Positions 17,095 through 25,370 of a DNA stretch of 64,000 nt are shown piece after piece. Position 1 is the stretch's first letter. Each line of letters opens with the position of its first letter. Under the pieces are notes generated by a model, which searched no databases, had not been told where the DNA came from, and saw only the letters and a list, made by a program, of their open reading frames with translations. The stretch is from Burkholderia dolosa (GTDB lineage Bacteria; Pseudomonadota; Gammaproteobacteria; Burkholderiales; Burkholderiaceae): NCBI RefSeq assembly GCF_902499135.1, contig NZ_CABVPR010000031.1, positions 1 to 64,000 of the forward strand, given 5' to 3'. A program made the position numbers and the translations under genes.

Positions 17095-18291
17095 TCAATA
17101 AGTTTCGACGTCGAACAGGTTCCATTCGGGGCTGAGATGGCTTTGAAACTCCCGACGAAATTCCTGAACGAGCGTGTGGTTGTGAAGCGTGACGGCGTCC
17201 TGGTTCAGCCGCGATCCGTCGCTCAGCGCGACCACGGCGGCGAGCGGCTCCAGTTGCGCGCCGCGTTTCGCCTTTGCCTGCAGCGCGGCGATCGATAGCC
17301 GCACTTCGCTGAACCCTTGCGCTGCCGCGTAGTCGAGCGGCGCGTAATAGCAGAGGCAGAAATATCGGAAGTCCTTGTCGGCGATCGCATAGTTCGACCC
17401 GAAGTAGCGCGCATGCAAGGACCGGCCGAAGCGGTAGAAGAGCGTGAGGCCGACGACTTCGTCGCCACGCATGGCGACCGCCGCGATCGCCGAGTCGATG
17501 ACGCCCGATTTCCGCTGGCCGGCCAGCATTCGGCGCATCCATTCGTTGCTCGGCGCGCTACCGTGACGCTCGCGATTTTGTGCGATCAGATGGGCAGCGA
17601 CGGCCTCCAGTTCGTCGTCGATCGGCCGCCATTCGATATGGTTTCCTTTGCGTTCGAAAGCGGCGATCTCGGCGTTAGCGGAGACGCGGTCGTGAGTCCT
17701 CCAACTGGCTATCATTTCATGCAGTCCGCCGTGCGGGACCGGCGTCGCGGCCTCCGCCGTGTGGAGCACCAACGCTGCATTGGGCAGACTGCCGACGAGT
17801 TCCAGCGCGGTCGGCAGCGGCACATAAGGCACCACGATGCCTGCGCGATCTTGTGCCGCGGCGCGATCGACGGCCGCATGGAGGAGGTGCTTCAGCGCCG
17901 CGGCCTTTCGATGCCCCGATACGCATGCGATCTCGTTGTGCGTCGACCGTCGTCCGCCGAGCCACAGAAAATCGCGCTCCCACGGGCCCGGGATGTTCGC
18001 GAACAGTTCGGCGGCGCAGAAGAGGCCGGACGTGCGTTCGCCGTCCCATAGCGCGCAGCCGGCCAGCAGGCCGGTGGGCCCGCGCACGGTCAGCAGCGGT
18101 GTATCGCCGAGTGCGTGATCGAGCGACGCGAGCCATCCCCAGCTGTTGAAGAAATCATGGTCCGAAACGAGGGCGTCCCATTGATGCCTGTCGACGTCGG
18201 CAGTGGACGCCAGCGCTTCGGCTCGCAGCGCGAGGTCGCCGGTTTGTCCACCGCGCGCGAGTTCGAGGTTGCCGATTTCAGCGACGAGCAT
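17095..18291 (-). CDS. FemAB/BioF2-like GNAT-fold acyltransferase
   Basis: 398 aa with the double-GNAT arrangement of FemAB/BioF2-like proteins. The C-terminal acyltransferase domain shows AIAAVAMRGDEVVGLTLFYR followed by YFGSNYAI and YFCLCYYAPLDYAAAQG. Members transfer aminoacyl or acyl groups to peptides or small molecules. The ATG at 18291 (MLVAEIGN) is preferred to a TTG 15 bases upstream because GAGGTCGAT stands just before it. It follows the methyltransferase stop by 7 bp. No signal peptide. Substrate unknown; with its neighbours it suggests assembly of an acylated, methylated metabolite. Confidence 0.75.
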   Translation of the reverse strand: MLVAEIGNLELARGGQTGDLALRAEALASTADVDRHQWDALVSDHDFFNSWGWLASLDHALGDTPLLTVRGPTGLLAGCALWDGERTSGLFCAAELFANIPGPWERDFLWLGGRRSTHNEIACVSGHRKAAALKHLLHAAVDRAAAQDRAGIVVPYVPLPTALELVGSLPNAALVLHTAEAATPVPHGGLHEMIASWRTHDRVSANAEIAAFERKGNHIEWRPIDDELEAVAAHLIAQNRERHGSAPSNEWMRRMLAGQRKSGVIDSAIAAVAMRGDEVVGLTLFYRFGRSLHARYFGSNYAIADKDFRYFCLCYYAPLDYAAAQGFSEVRLSIAALQAKAKRGAQLEPLAAVVALSDGSRLNQDAVTLHNHTLVQEFRREFQSHLSPEWNLFDVETY

Positions 18292-18298
18292 ATCGACC

Positions 18299-19048
18299 TC
18301 ATGCAAGGCGGCAATCCATCAGAATGGAGTGCGGTTTCCGAAGGTAGGCCTTCAGTTCTTCCGGTGCGGTGTCGACGCTTTGCATGCCGGGCGGCACCGG
18401 GTCTTTCCAGTCTACGGAGGCGAAGCCCGCAGCCTTCAGCGCGCGTTCGAACGCGGCGACCGACCAGTACCATGCGGAAACGTTTGCCTCGTAGTGCTGG
18501 CGGCACAGTTCGAGGCACACTTCACCGCCTTCGGTGTACGGATCGTCGTTCGCCGCGCGCAGGCGGAAACCATACGGCTCGTAGTATTCCGGCCGCGGTT
18601 CGTACGCAGGATGGATCGGCAGCGTGACGAGACGGCCGCCGGGGCGCAGCAGTTTGCCGATCCGCGCGCACATCGCGTGCAGCATCTGCTCGGTCGACGC
18701 ATACGGCAGAACGTACACGGCCAGCACGAGATCGAACTGACGATCGAAGTTCGGCGTGAGCGCGGTCGTGAATTCGATGCCGAGCCGCTCCTTCTCTTCG
18801 CGTCGCTGCGCGTATCGCAGCATGCCGCCGGCTTCGTCGTAGCCGACCACGCGTCGTGCGCCGCGCGCTTTCAGCATGCGCGAATAGAACGCCGAACCGC
18901 ATCCGAAATCGAGCACGTCGAGTCCCTGTACTCCGCCAAGCAGTTGCATCACGCTCGGGATCTCGATGTCTCGTCTAAACGGCCATGACGACATGTCCTC
19001 GTAAAGGTTCGCGAGGTCGTCGAACTGGCTCTCATGAATCTGCGTCAT
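18299..19048 (-). CDS. class I SAM-dependent methyltransferase
   Basis: 249 aa. The SAM-binding motif I is LDVLDFGCGSAFYSRML (about residues 43-59), with the acidic end of strand 2 in RRVVGYDEAGG and motif post-I/II at FDLVLAVYVLPYA. It is a typical UbiE/ubiquinone-type small-molecule methyltransferase. First gene of the five-gene operon; AGGAGACCTGCA precedes the ATG. A lux-box-like dyad with correctly spaced -10 lies 55 bp upstream, so the whole operon should be quorum-sensing activated. Confidence 0.9.
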   Translation of the reverse strand: MTQIHESQFDDLANLYEDMSSWPFRRDIEIPSVMQLLGGVQGLDVLDFGCGSAFYSRMLKARGARRVVGYDEAGGMLRYAQRREEKERLGIEFTTALTPNFDRQFDLVLAVYVLPYASTEQMLHAMCARIGKLLRPGGRLVTLPIHPAYEPRPEYYEPYGFRLRAANDDPYTEGGEVCLELCRQHYEANVSAWYWSVAAFERALKAAGFASVDWKDPVPPGMQSVDTAPEELKAYLRKPHSILMDCRLA

Positions 19049-19103
19049 TGCAGGTCTCCTATGAAATGAGCGGCCATTACATCACCGCTGTCGACGCAAA
19101 AAA

Positions 19104-19121
19104 CCTGAAAGGTCGTATAGG
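19104..19121 (-). promoter_or_regulatory. lux-box-like dyad, biosynthetic operon
   Basis: Reads CCTATA-CGACCT-TTCAGG towards the operon. GTAATG (plus 19075-19080) lies 35 bp from its centre as -10, the same hexamer and spacing as at cepI. The leader would be about 20 nt. Confidence 0.72.
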
Positions 19122-19268
19122 TGACGTGTCCGAAGAACTAGTGAAAACAACCGCGACGCGCATTGAGCGGCGAACGGCAACGCGCGTTGCGCAGATGCGT
19201 GATGCGGGCCCGCGCACGGGTTGCGCGCAATAGTCGTATCGGGGTCCCTATCATTTGAAATGCTTGAA

Positions 19269-19400
19269 TTAGGGCGCGACGCGTGATGCAACTTTCCGCG
19301 GTCGCGCGTAGTCGAGGGGTCGGTTCACGAAGACGGTTGCGTCGGTGTCGTCGTTATCCCGTACATCGTCTGCGGGGCACGCGTAATGACCGTTTCCTGT
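19269..19400 (-). pseudogene. remnant of a LecB-type lectin C-terminus
   Basis: The minus-strand frame reads NGHYACPADDV, then RDNDDTDATVFVNRPLD, which resembles the LecB ending (DNDYNDAVVVINWPLG) and the remnant at 14957 (NGHYND). No lectin N-terminus or start is visible upstream. It stands just after the RsaM-like gene on the same strand. Short, so chance resemblance is possible. Confidence 0.35.
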
Positions 19401-19483
19401 CCCTGGCGCCATGCACGTTCGATTGAAGAAACACGATGTTCGCTTCTTGCGATCGACCCGCGCGACGACGCGAACGGCCGCGC

Positions 19484-19906
19484 TCAGTGCAACGCGCACG
19501 ATGTCGGGCCGCTGCCCGGTATTTCGCCAAACGTTGCGCGTGCAACGGTACGCGACCAGTTGAGCGCTCTCAACCGAAACGCGAGCAGCGCTTCGGTGCG
19601 CTCGGTGCCGATGTCTCGGCCGTATGCGTCGACGCACATGATGTTCGTGTAAAGGGCGCCGTGCGCGATCTCGAGCGTGTCCGACGTGTGGTCGAGATAC
19701 CAGTCCCAGCCCACCGAAATCCGGAGATACCCGAGATAGCACAGGTTTTGCCATTCGGTGTGCCCGGCGACGATCGCATCGATACGATCGTTCTTGAGTT
19801 CGCGCAGCACTTCGGCGTCGATATCCGAATGCTGATGCTGGAGATGAAGTTCGGCCAGCGCCTGCATCGGCAAGCGGACATAGCCGTCAAAGGAAAGACC
19901 GTTCAT
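19484..19906 (-). CDS. rsaM: RsaM-like quorum-sensing modulator (second system)
   Basis: 140 aa, clearly paralogous to the protein at 29602: both begin DGYVRL, share a central EW..-L..LGYL(R/T)VGWDWYL block and end with a DIGTERT/DIGMFRT-type segment. RsaM proteins damp acyl-homoserine-lactone output by an unresolved mechanism and are usually encoded between luxI and luxR genes; this one is 16 kb from its presumed partners. The start at 19906 follows GGAGGCACGA; a longer reading has no ribosome site. No DNA-binding motif. The presence of a second rsaM supports the island being a self-contained signalling unit. Confidence 0.85.
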   Translation of the reverse strand: MNGLSFDGYVRLPMQALAELHLQHQHSDIDAEVLRELKNDRIDAIVAGHTEWQNLCYLGYLRISVGWDWYLDHTSDTLEIAHGALYTNIMCVDAYGRDIGTERTEALLAFRLRALNWSRTVARATFGEIPGSGPTSCALH

Positions 19907-20306
19907 TCGTGCCTCCGAACCGAAACGTATCGTCGACCGATTGCCGGAAGACGACGCAGCGTTGCCGATGGACGCTGCCGGCAGCGCCGACTCGGTTTCA
20001 TTATTGACAGCCGGGGTTGCCCGATGAAATGGGCGAATTCCCAAACTCCCGACGAGATGAATGCGGATTCCGCCTATCGGCCAAAAACAGCGGAATACGC
20101 GACTGCGAGAAGAAGAAACGCGCGGCATCAAGAAGAGAACGAAGAGCGACGCAGCGCGCTCAACGACCGTTTCGGTGCAATTTGCGAGATCGCCTATCGC
20201 GTAACCGTACCGACGCGTTCACACTTCTGTGCGTCGTTTCCCGGGTTATCGCCGCATCGTGCTGCGAGACCTCACGAAAGAATCCACGACCCTGCAAGCT
20301 ATCCCC
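19907..20306. other. intergenic region between divergent genes
   Basis: No gene supported. Two isolated half-sites CCTATC (about 20073 and 20194) occur without a partner arm; I see no full dyad. Confidence 0.4.
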
Positions 20307-20696
20307 ATGAAACGCCACTTCGATCGATTCGCCGTCAATGCGCTTGCGTGCGTTCTGGTCGGCTCGTGGATCGCAGGCGCGGTGGTCGATTGGTCCGGGA
20401 CGGCGGGATGGTTGCGGTTCCTGCCGCCGCTGCCGAAGCTCGTTCTCACCGGCTGTTTCGCTTGCGCGATGTTGGCCGCCGCGCCGCTGCTGCGACGCGC
20501 GATCGCGCCGCGAACGCGCAGGCTCCTGTTCGACAGCGACAAATTGGCGGCCGCACGCCGCGGCAGGTTCGCGGGCCTGGTTGCCGGCATCGTGCTCGGC
20601 TTCGCAATGGCGGGCGGCTTCTCGCATTCGCCGGTATCGGACGACGGTTCCGTACATTCATCCGCTTCCGCTACGAGCATCGGGGCGACTGGTTGA
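20307..20696 (+). CDS. hypothetical inner-membrane protein
   Basis: 129 aa with three likely membrane helices (about residues 10-28, 42-62 and 84-104: CVLVGSWIAGAVVDW, VLTGCFACAMLAAAP, GLVAGIVLGFAMAGG). The basic loop RRAIAPRTRR lies between the last two helices. Family not recognised. The ribosome site is weak. Ends with a Ser-rich tail. Possibly a small accessory membrane protein; function unknown. Confidence 0.5.
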   Translation: MKRHFDRFAVNALACVLVGSWIAGAVVDWSGTAGWLRFLPPLPKLVLTGCFACAMLAAAPLLRRAIAPRTRRLLFDSDKLAAARRGRFAGLVAGIVLGFAMAGGFSHSPVSDDGSVHSSASATSIGATG

Positions 20697-21082
20697 CAGC
20701 GTACGGCGTTACGCGTTTCCCGCTACCTATAGGTTCGTTCAGGTTCGATCGCGGAGCAAACGCTGTAACGTCCGGTTTGAAAAGGCCTCGCGGATCTCGA
20801 CGTCGCCGGATCGTCGACCGCGACGCGTCGTCCCTTGTGGCACAGGCTCGTCGTGATTTGAGAATCGGCCCATATCGCTCGCCGGTTTCGATCGGGAAAA
20901 TCGCAGTCATCGATTGTCGTCGCCGCAAACCGGCAAGGGCGTTCGCGATGAAGCACGGCGCCTTCGTCGCGCGGTACGGGCGATCGCGCATGAGTGACGT
21001 ATGTCGGGAGAAGCGATGCTCGTGCATCATCGGCGCCGCGCACGGCACCGGACGACGACGATACAGATTCGAGGCGAGACCG
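20697..21082. other. leader region with lux-box-like dyad
   Basis: No gene. The dyad at 20726-20743 predicts a transcript starting near 20777 with a roughly 305-nt leader before the gene at 21083. Confidence 0.45.
20726..20743 (+). promoter_or_regulatory. lux-box-like dyad
   Basis: CCTATA-GGTTCG-TTCAGG, with GTAACG (20765-20770) 33 bp from its centre as -10 on the plus strand. Confidence 0.62.
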
Positions 21083-21553
21083 ATGACCGATCCCTACGCA
21101 CAGGTTGAATACCGGTTGCCGCTCCTGAAAGGCTGGGAGCAGCGCGGCGGTGACGACTCCGCGCACATTCCCGCTGTTGACGACAGCCATGACGAGCTGG
21201 CCGACATGCTCGAGACGGTGACGCGCGATGCGCGCCGGCTCGACGACGAGATCGACGCGCTGTCCGCGCGGCTCGTGCATGCCCGGACCGAGAAAGAGGT
21301 CGCGCAGACGAAAGCGGAGCGGCTCGCCGCGCTTATCGAGGAAATCGAAACGATGCGCGCACGACCGGAGCCGCTTGCGCTCGCGGAGCACGCCGCGGCC
21401 GACACGACGGCGAGCTCGGACGATGCCGTCCTGACGGAGGTCCCGCGGGCGACGCGTCGGATCTGGCCGGTATGGATCGCGGCGACCGTCATTGCGATCG
21501 GCGCGCTGGCGGCCTGGCACTACTGGCCGTTGTTGGACAGCTATATTCGATGA
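21083..21553 (+). CDS. hypothetical coiled-coil protein with C-terminal membrane anchor
   Basis: 156 aa. Residues about 35-95 form a heptad-rich helix (DMLETVTRDARRLDDEIDAL, then TEKEVAQTKAERLAALIEEI) and the C-terminus is a single membrane helix (IWPVWIAATVIAIGALAAWHYW). Tail-anchored inner-membrane topology is implied, with the coiled coil in the cytoplasm. GAGGCGAGACCG precedes the ATG. Family not recognised. It lies behind a lux-box-like dyad with a long leader. Confidence 0.6.
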   Translation: MTDPYAQVEYRLPLLKGWEQRGGDDSAHIPAVDDSHDELADMLETVTRDARRLDDEIDALSARLVHARTEKEVAQTKAERLAALIEEIETMRARPEPLALAEHAAADTTASSDDAVLTEVPRATRRIWPVWIAATVIAIGALAAWHYWPLLDSYIR

Positions 21554-21697
21554 CGGCCGGACGTGAATCGACGCGTCGGACGTATCGACGCAGTCCGATA
21601 CGGAAGTAGACGAATACGACGAACGCCGGTCGTACTTGCGCACGATCGCGAAACCGCCCGACGCGGTGCTGCGATCTCACATTCGATGGAGTCGATC

Positions 21698-22006
21698 ATG
21701 ACCGACACGAAGCAGATCAAAGCGTATATCGAGGACGCATCGGGTCGACTGGTGCCGCTTGCCGCGAATTCCGTGGTGCTCGAGTTCCCGTCGGGCGACT
21801 CGCTCGAGGTGTCGTGGGACGCGCGCGATCCGAACGACCCGCGTCCGATATGTGCGGAAGTATGGAGCGGCCGTCGTGTTTCGAAGCCGATGTCGGAAGA
21901 GGAGATCGACGCGGTTACGCGGGCGACGTCCGTCGTGATGTTGCCGGCGGCAGCGAACGTCGTACTCGTCCACCCGTCCTCGTATCCGGTCCGAAAGCGT
22001 ACGTAA
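21698..22006 (+). CDS. hypothetical small acidic protein
   Basis: 102 aa, no signal peptide or membrane segment. Predicted strands around LVPLAANSVVLEFPSGDSLEVSWDARD and AANVVLVHPSSYP suggest a small beta domain. GGAG lies eight bases before the ATG. About 145 bp after the coiled-coil gene on the same strand, so possibly cotranscribed. No family recognised. Confidence 0.55.
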   Translation: MTDTKQIKAYIEDASGRLVPLAANSVVLEFPSGDSLEVSWDARDPNDPRPICAEVWSGRRVSKPMSEEEIDAVTRATSVVMLPAAANVVLVHPSSYPVRKRT

Positions 22007-22277
22007 CGATCAGCGCCGTGCTGGAACGACGTCTCCCGCATCGGCGGTCCGGAAGATGCCGATGACGAACTGCCGTCGATCGATCTAGCGATTTTCGGCT
22101 CGCAATGCCCGCTTGACTCGAATCTCGCGCGGCGCGGCCGACCATCCGACGCGACGGCGTTGTCGAATCGCCGAGCGCAGCAATCGACCGCGCCGTTTCG
22201 TGCGACCGATCGATCCGGTGCGGAAGCCGCCGTCCGCACCGGCACGGCCGCCGCATCGATGTGCGGCGGCGACGCGC

Positions 22278-22817
22278 TTACGCCACCGTGACCGTCGGAT
22301 CCCAGCAGCAGTAGCTCTTCAGGTTTTGCGTCTCGCCCTTGTCGTCGAGCAGGTACAAGCCGAAGTACACGCGGTAGGCCTCCGTGCCCTTGTTGCGCAC
22401 GGTCGCGCTGAGGCTCGTAAACGATGCCGGTTGATGCGTCGCCGGGATGCCGTTTTCCGTGTTGGCATCCGGCATCGCCGCGCCGCTGCGTTGCACGACT
22501 TCCGGGTGGAACGGGTTGAACACCTGCGGCTGGCCGCCGAGCGGAACGATGTTGTAGATCACGATGGCCGCGTCCGAGTTGTCGTAGACCGAACGGCCGC
22601 GGAAGCAGACGGTGTCGCCGACGTTCGCCGAGAAACCGAGATTCCAGCTGCCTTGCCCCGTTACGTTGCCGCGCGAGCCGGTGACGATCATGTACTCGCA
22701 GTCGTGGCCCAGGCTGATCGGGTTGTTCGGATCCGTGCTGACCCGATTTTTGAGGTCGATGAGAGCCTGGTCCGTATCGATGACGACCATCACGTTGATT
22801 TGTTGCGACGACGACAT
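22278..22817 (-). CDS. aidA: AidA/PixA-family inclusion-body protein
   Basis: 179 aa. It starts SSSQQINVMVVIDTDQALID and contains CEYMIVTGSRGNVTGQGSWNL, both typical of AidA/PixA (PF12306), with a C-terminal YRVYFGLYLLD segment. In Burkholderia cenocepacia AidA is a known quorum-sensing target required for killing of nematodes; PixA forms inclusion bodies in Xenorhabdus. No signal peptide. CAGGAGGCTTTT precedes the ATG, nearly the same leader as the lectin at 12795. A lux-box-like dyad lies 86 bp upstream with a CATATT -10. Confidence 0.92.
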   Translation of the reverse strand: MSSSQQINVMVVIDTDQALIDLKNRVSTDPNNPISLGHDCEYMIVTGSRGNVTGQGSWNLGFSANVGDTVCFRGRSVYDNSDAAIVIYNIVPLGGQPQVFNPFHPEVVQRSGAAMPDANTENGIPATHQPASFTSLSATVRNKGTEAYRVYFGLYLLDDKGETQNLKSYCCWDPTVTVA

Positions 22818-22903
22818 AAAAGCCTCCTGTTCCTAAGGTGTAGTAGCGGTTCGCGACATGAGCATCGCTGCGCCAATATGAACCGCGGAGCCGGGCTTGC
22901 ACA

Positions 22904-22921
22904 CCTATATGTTCCGTTAGG
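22904..22921 (-). promoter_or_regulatory. lux-box-like dyad, aidA promoter
   Basis: CCTATA-TGTTCC-GTTAGG on the plus strand. The -10 CATATT (plus 22875-22880) is 35 bp from its centre, predicting a 50-nt aidA leader. Confidence 0.7.
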
Positions 22922-23028
22922 TTTTGCGTGTCGGCGAATCCGGCACGCTATCCGTCACGTGCATCCATCGGCGTGATCGTGGCGTCGTACGGCGTTGCAT
23001 CGCGTGTCGACGCGCGGCAGCCATACGC

Positions 23029-23046
23029 ACTAAAGGGACTGATAGG
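23029..23046 (+). promoter_or_regulatory. lux-box-like dyad
   Basis: ACTAAA-GGGACT-GATAGG, with GTAATG (23069-23074) 34 bp from its centre. It predicts a plus-strand transcript with a leader of about 290 nt to the gene at 23368. Confidence 0.62.
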
Positions 23047-23367
23047 TTGGCTGCGCGTCCGTTGCGCAGTAATGTCATTCAAACGTCACGGACGCGAACG
23101 GATGCGAACCGAAAAAATTCCATCCCGTCGACTGCAAAGCGATGCCCACAGGTGAATCGATGAACGTCAACAGAATGCGTCGCAGCAGAGGCCGCCGATC
23201 GAGGTTTTTCTGTCGTCGGTTCGTACATCGATCGCGCTGCTGCGCCGATGTCGTCGGCGTCCGGATTTGCGCAGCGACGGTGAGCGCCGGACGGTGGTAG
23301 ATGCGTGACGCAGTACGCGACGACGACACGCGAAACGAGGAACAAGAAAGAGAGGCGGGGATACGAG

Positions 23368-23649
23368 ATGGCAGTGACTACGAGACCGGCAGTCGAAGCG
23401 GGCCGTATGACGGAACAGCGTGACGTCGATGTTGCCGCGTGGATCATGCGTCTGCGGCGCGAAGCGGACGAGGCGCGCGCGCTGATGGACGCCTATATCG
23501 CGATCGGTGGCGTCGCGCGGCCCATCGTTCGCGCGGTGCCGCAGCTGTCCGGCGGCGCGGGCTATTTGCCGCCCGCGCGCCCGCGCGAACAGACGTGCGC
23601 GGTATGCAGACGGACCGGCGCATCTCGCGGCGACGCAAACGACCATTGA
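23368..23649 (+). CDS. hypothetical small protein
   Basis: 93 aa. A helical centre (VAAWIMRLRREADEARALMD) and a C-terminal CAVCRRTG pair of cysteines. AGAGGCGGGGATACGAG precedes the ATG. No family recognised; two Cys in a CxxC could bind metal. It lies downstream of a lux-box-like dyad, and its stop is 32 bp from the stop of the convergent penicillin-binding protein. Confidence 0.5.
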   Translation: MAVTTRPAVEAGRMTEQRDVDVAAWIMRLRREADEARALMDAYIAIGGVARPIVRAVPQLSGGAGYLPPARPREQTCAVCRRTGASRGDANDH

Positions 23650-23681
23650 TTGTGTCGGACGTCTGCATCGACATCGATCGC

Positions 23682-25370
23682 TTACGGCCGCGAAGCACGC
23701 GCATCGGCGCGCGCGTCCGACGTAGGCGCTGCGAGCGAATCGGGCGGGACGGCGAGCAGTTGCATCGTTCGCGCTGCGATGCTCGCGAACACCGGCCCGG
23801 CGACTGCGCCGCCGAAGTGCGAGCCCGCGCGCGGCTGATCGATGGAGACCGCGATGACGGCCCGCGGCCGGCTCGCCGGCACGATCCCGACGAAAGACGC
23901 GCGATACGCGTGCTTGTCGTAGCCGTGCGCGGTCCACCGATACGCGGTGCCGGTCTTGCCTGCAACGCTATAGCCGGGCACGGCGGCGAGCGGCGCGGTG
24001 CCGCCGGTCGCCGCGACCGTCTGCATCATCGCGCGCACTTCGCGCGCGACGCGAGCCGAGTAGACGCGCCGTGCGACGACGCGCCGCTCGTCGGAGCCGA
24101 AGATCGTGGCCGGCACGACGCAGCCGTCGTCCGCGAACACCGTATAGGCTTGCGCGAGCTGCAGCAGCGACGCTGAAAGTCCATAGCCGTACGAGATGGT
24201 CGCTTGGTCGACCCGGCGCCAATCGCGCCACGGACGCAGCGTGCCGGCCGCTTCGCCGGGCAGGCCGGCGTCCGGACGTGTGCCGAAGCCGACTGCGCGA
24301 AGGTTGCGCCACATGTCGCGCGGCTGCATCATCAGCGCGATCTTCGTCGTGCCGACGTTGCTCGATTTCTGGATGACGCCCGCCACCGTCAGCGTGCCGA
24401 AATCGGCATCGTCGTGGATCGTTACGCCGTCCAGCCGCAGTGTGCCGCCGCCCGTCGTCACGATGGAACGACGCGACACCTTTCCCTGCTGCAAAGCGAG
24501 CGCGATCGTCAGCGGCTTCAGCACGGAGCCGGGCTCGAATGCGTCGGTCACGGCGCGGTTCCGCACCGCCGCGCCGTGACGTTCGTCGATCCGGTTCGGA
24601 TCGTAGTTCGGCCAGTTCGCCATCGCGAGAATGCCGCCCGTCTGCGCATCGAGCACGATCGCGGAGCCGGATGCCGCATCGAACCGTTTCACGGTTTGCT
24701 CGAGCGCCGTCGCTGCCGCGTACTGGATCGGCAGGTCGATCGACAGGCGGACGTCGCGCCCGTCATGCGGCGAAACCGTCGCGAGGTTGTCGATGATGTT
24801 GCCGAGCTCGTCGTGCAACACTTGCCTGTTGCCGTCGGTTCCCGCGAGTGCGTGGTCGGCCGCGTATTCGATCCCCTCCCGGCCGGCCCCGTCGATGCCG
24901 GCGAAGCCGATCACGTTGGATGCGAGGCGACCTTCCGGATAACTGCGACGGTAATCGTCGTGCGCGAACAGGCCGGGCAGACGAAGGCTCAGCGCGCGGG
25001 CGGCGACGTCGCGCGGAACGTTGCGGCGCACGTACGCGAAGCGCCGGTTCGACGCGTAGATGCGTGCAATCTGCGTCGGATCGACGCCCACGAGATGCGC
25101 GAGCGAGTCGATCTGCCGTTGCGACGGGCGCGATGTCGCGTCGAATGCGTCGATCCATAACGAACGGGTCGGCACGCTGGTCGCGAGCAGGCGACCGTGC
25201 AGATCGACGACGTTGCCTCGGGAAGCCGGGACGGTGAGATCCGCGACCTGCCGGCGGGCGCCTTCGCGCCGATAAAAGGCGTCGTTGATCCCTTGTACCC
25301 ACATCGCCCTCACGGCGAGCGAGAACAAGGCGAACGTCAGCGCCGCACTGACCAGCTTCGAGCGACGCAT
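23682..25370 (-). CDS. FtsI/PBP3-like peptidoglycan D,D-transpeptidase (second copy type)
   Basis: 562-aa class B penicillin-binding protein that cross-links peptidoglycan in the periplasm. One N-terminal membrane anchor (LVSAALTFALFSLAVRAMW); dimerisation/pedestal domain with ASRGNVVDLHGRLLATS; transpeptidase with SVLK (active Ser, near residue 288), SSNVG and KTGTAYR boxes. It is not in a division cluster (no ftsL, murE), so it is probably an accessory PBP3 paralogue. The start at 25370 is preferred because CAGGACACGG precedes it. Divergent from the diguanylate cyclase. A specialised role, for example under a particular growth state or as a beta-lactam-tolerant copy, is possible. Confidence 0.92.
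   Translation of the reverse strand: MRRSKLVSAALTFALFSLAVRAMWVQGINDAFYRREGARRQVADLTVPASRGNVVDLHGRLLATSVPTRSLWIDAFDATSRPSQRQIDSLAHLVGVDPTQIARIYASNRRFAYVRRNVPRDVAARALSLRLPGLFAHDDYRRSYPEGRLASNVIGFAGIDGAGREGIEYAADHALAGTDGNRQVLHDELGNIIDNLATVSPHDGRDVRLSIDLPIQYAAATALEQTVKRFDAASGSAIVLDAQTGGILAMANWPNYDPNRIDERHGAAVRNRAVTDAFEPGSVLKPLTIALALQQGKVSRRSIVTTGGGTLRLDGVTIHDDADFGTLTVAGVIQKSSNVGTTKIALMMQPRDMWRNLRAVGFGTRPDAGLPGEAAGTLRPWRDWRRVDQATISYGYGLSASLLQLAQAYTVFADDGCVVPATIFGSDERRVVARRVYSARVAREVRAMMQTVAATGGTAPLAAVPGYSVAGKTGTAYRWTAHGYDKHAYRASFVGIVPASRPRAVIAVSIDQPRAGSHFGGAVAGPVFASIAARTMQLLAVPPDSLAAPTSDARADARASRP

Larger units (their letters stand above)
19049..19483. other. promoter of the biosynthetic operon plus a lectin-like remnant
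   Basis: Contains the operon dyad (19104-19121) and, on the minus strand, a degraded lectin C-terminus (19269-19400). Otherwise gene-free. Confidence 0.5.
22818..23367. other. divergent promoter region with two lux-box-like dyads
   Basis: Gene-free. One dyad (22904-22921) faces aidA and one (23029-23046) faces the gene at 23368. Confidence 0.6.

Noticed and set aside
20073-20199. two CCTATC half-sites
   Set aside because: No symmetrical partner arm or -10 at the expected distance.
19436-21553. 705-aa plus-strand open frame
   Set aside because: Only its last 156 residues look like a protein and have a ribosome site; the rest overlaps the RsaM-like and membrane protein genes in other frames.
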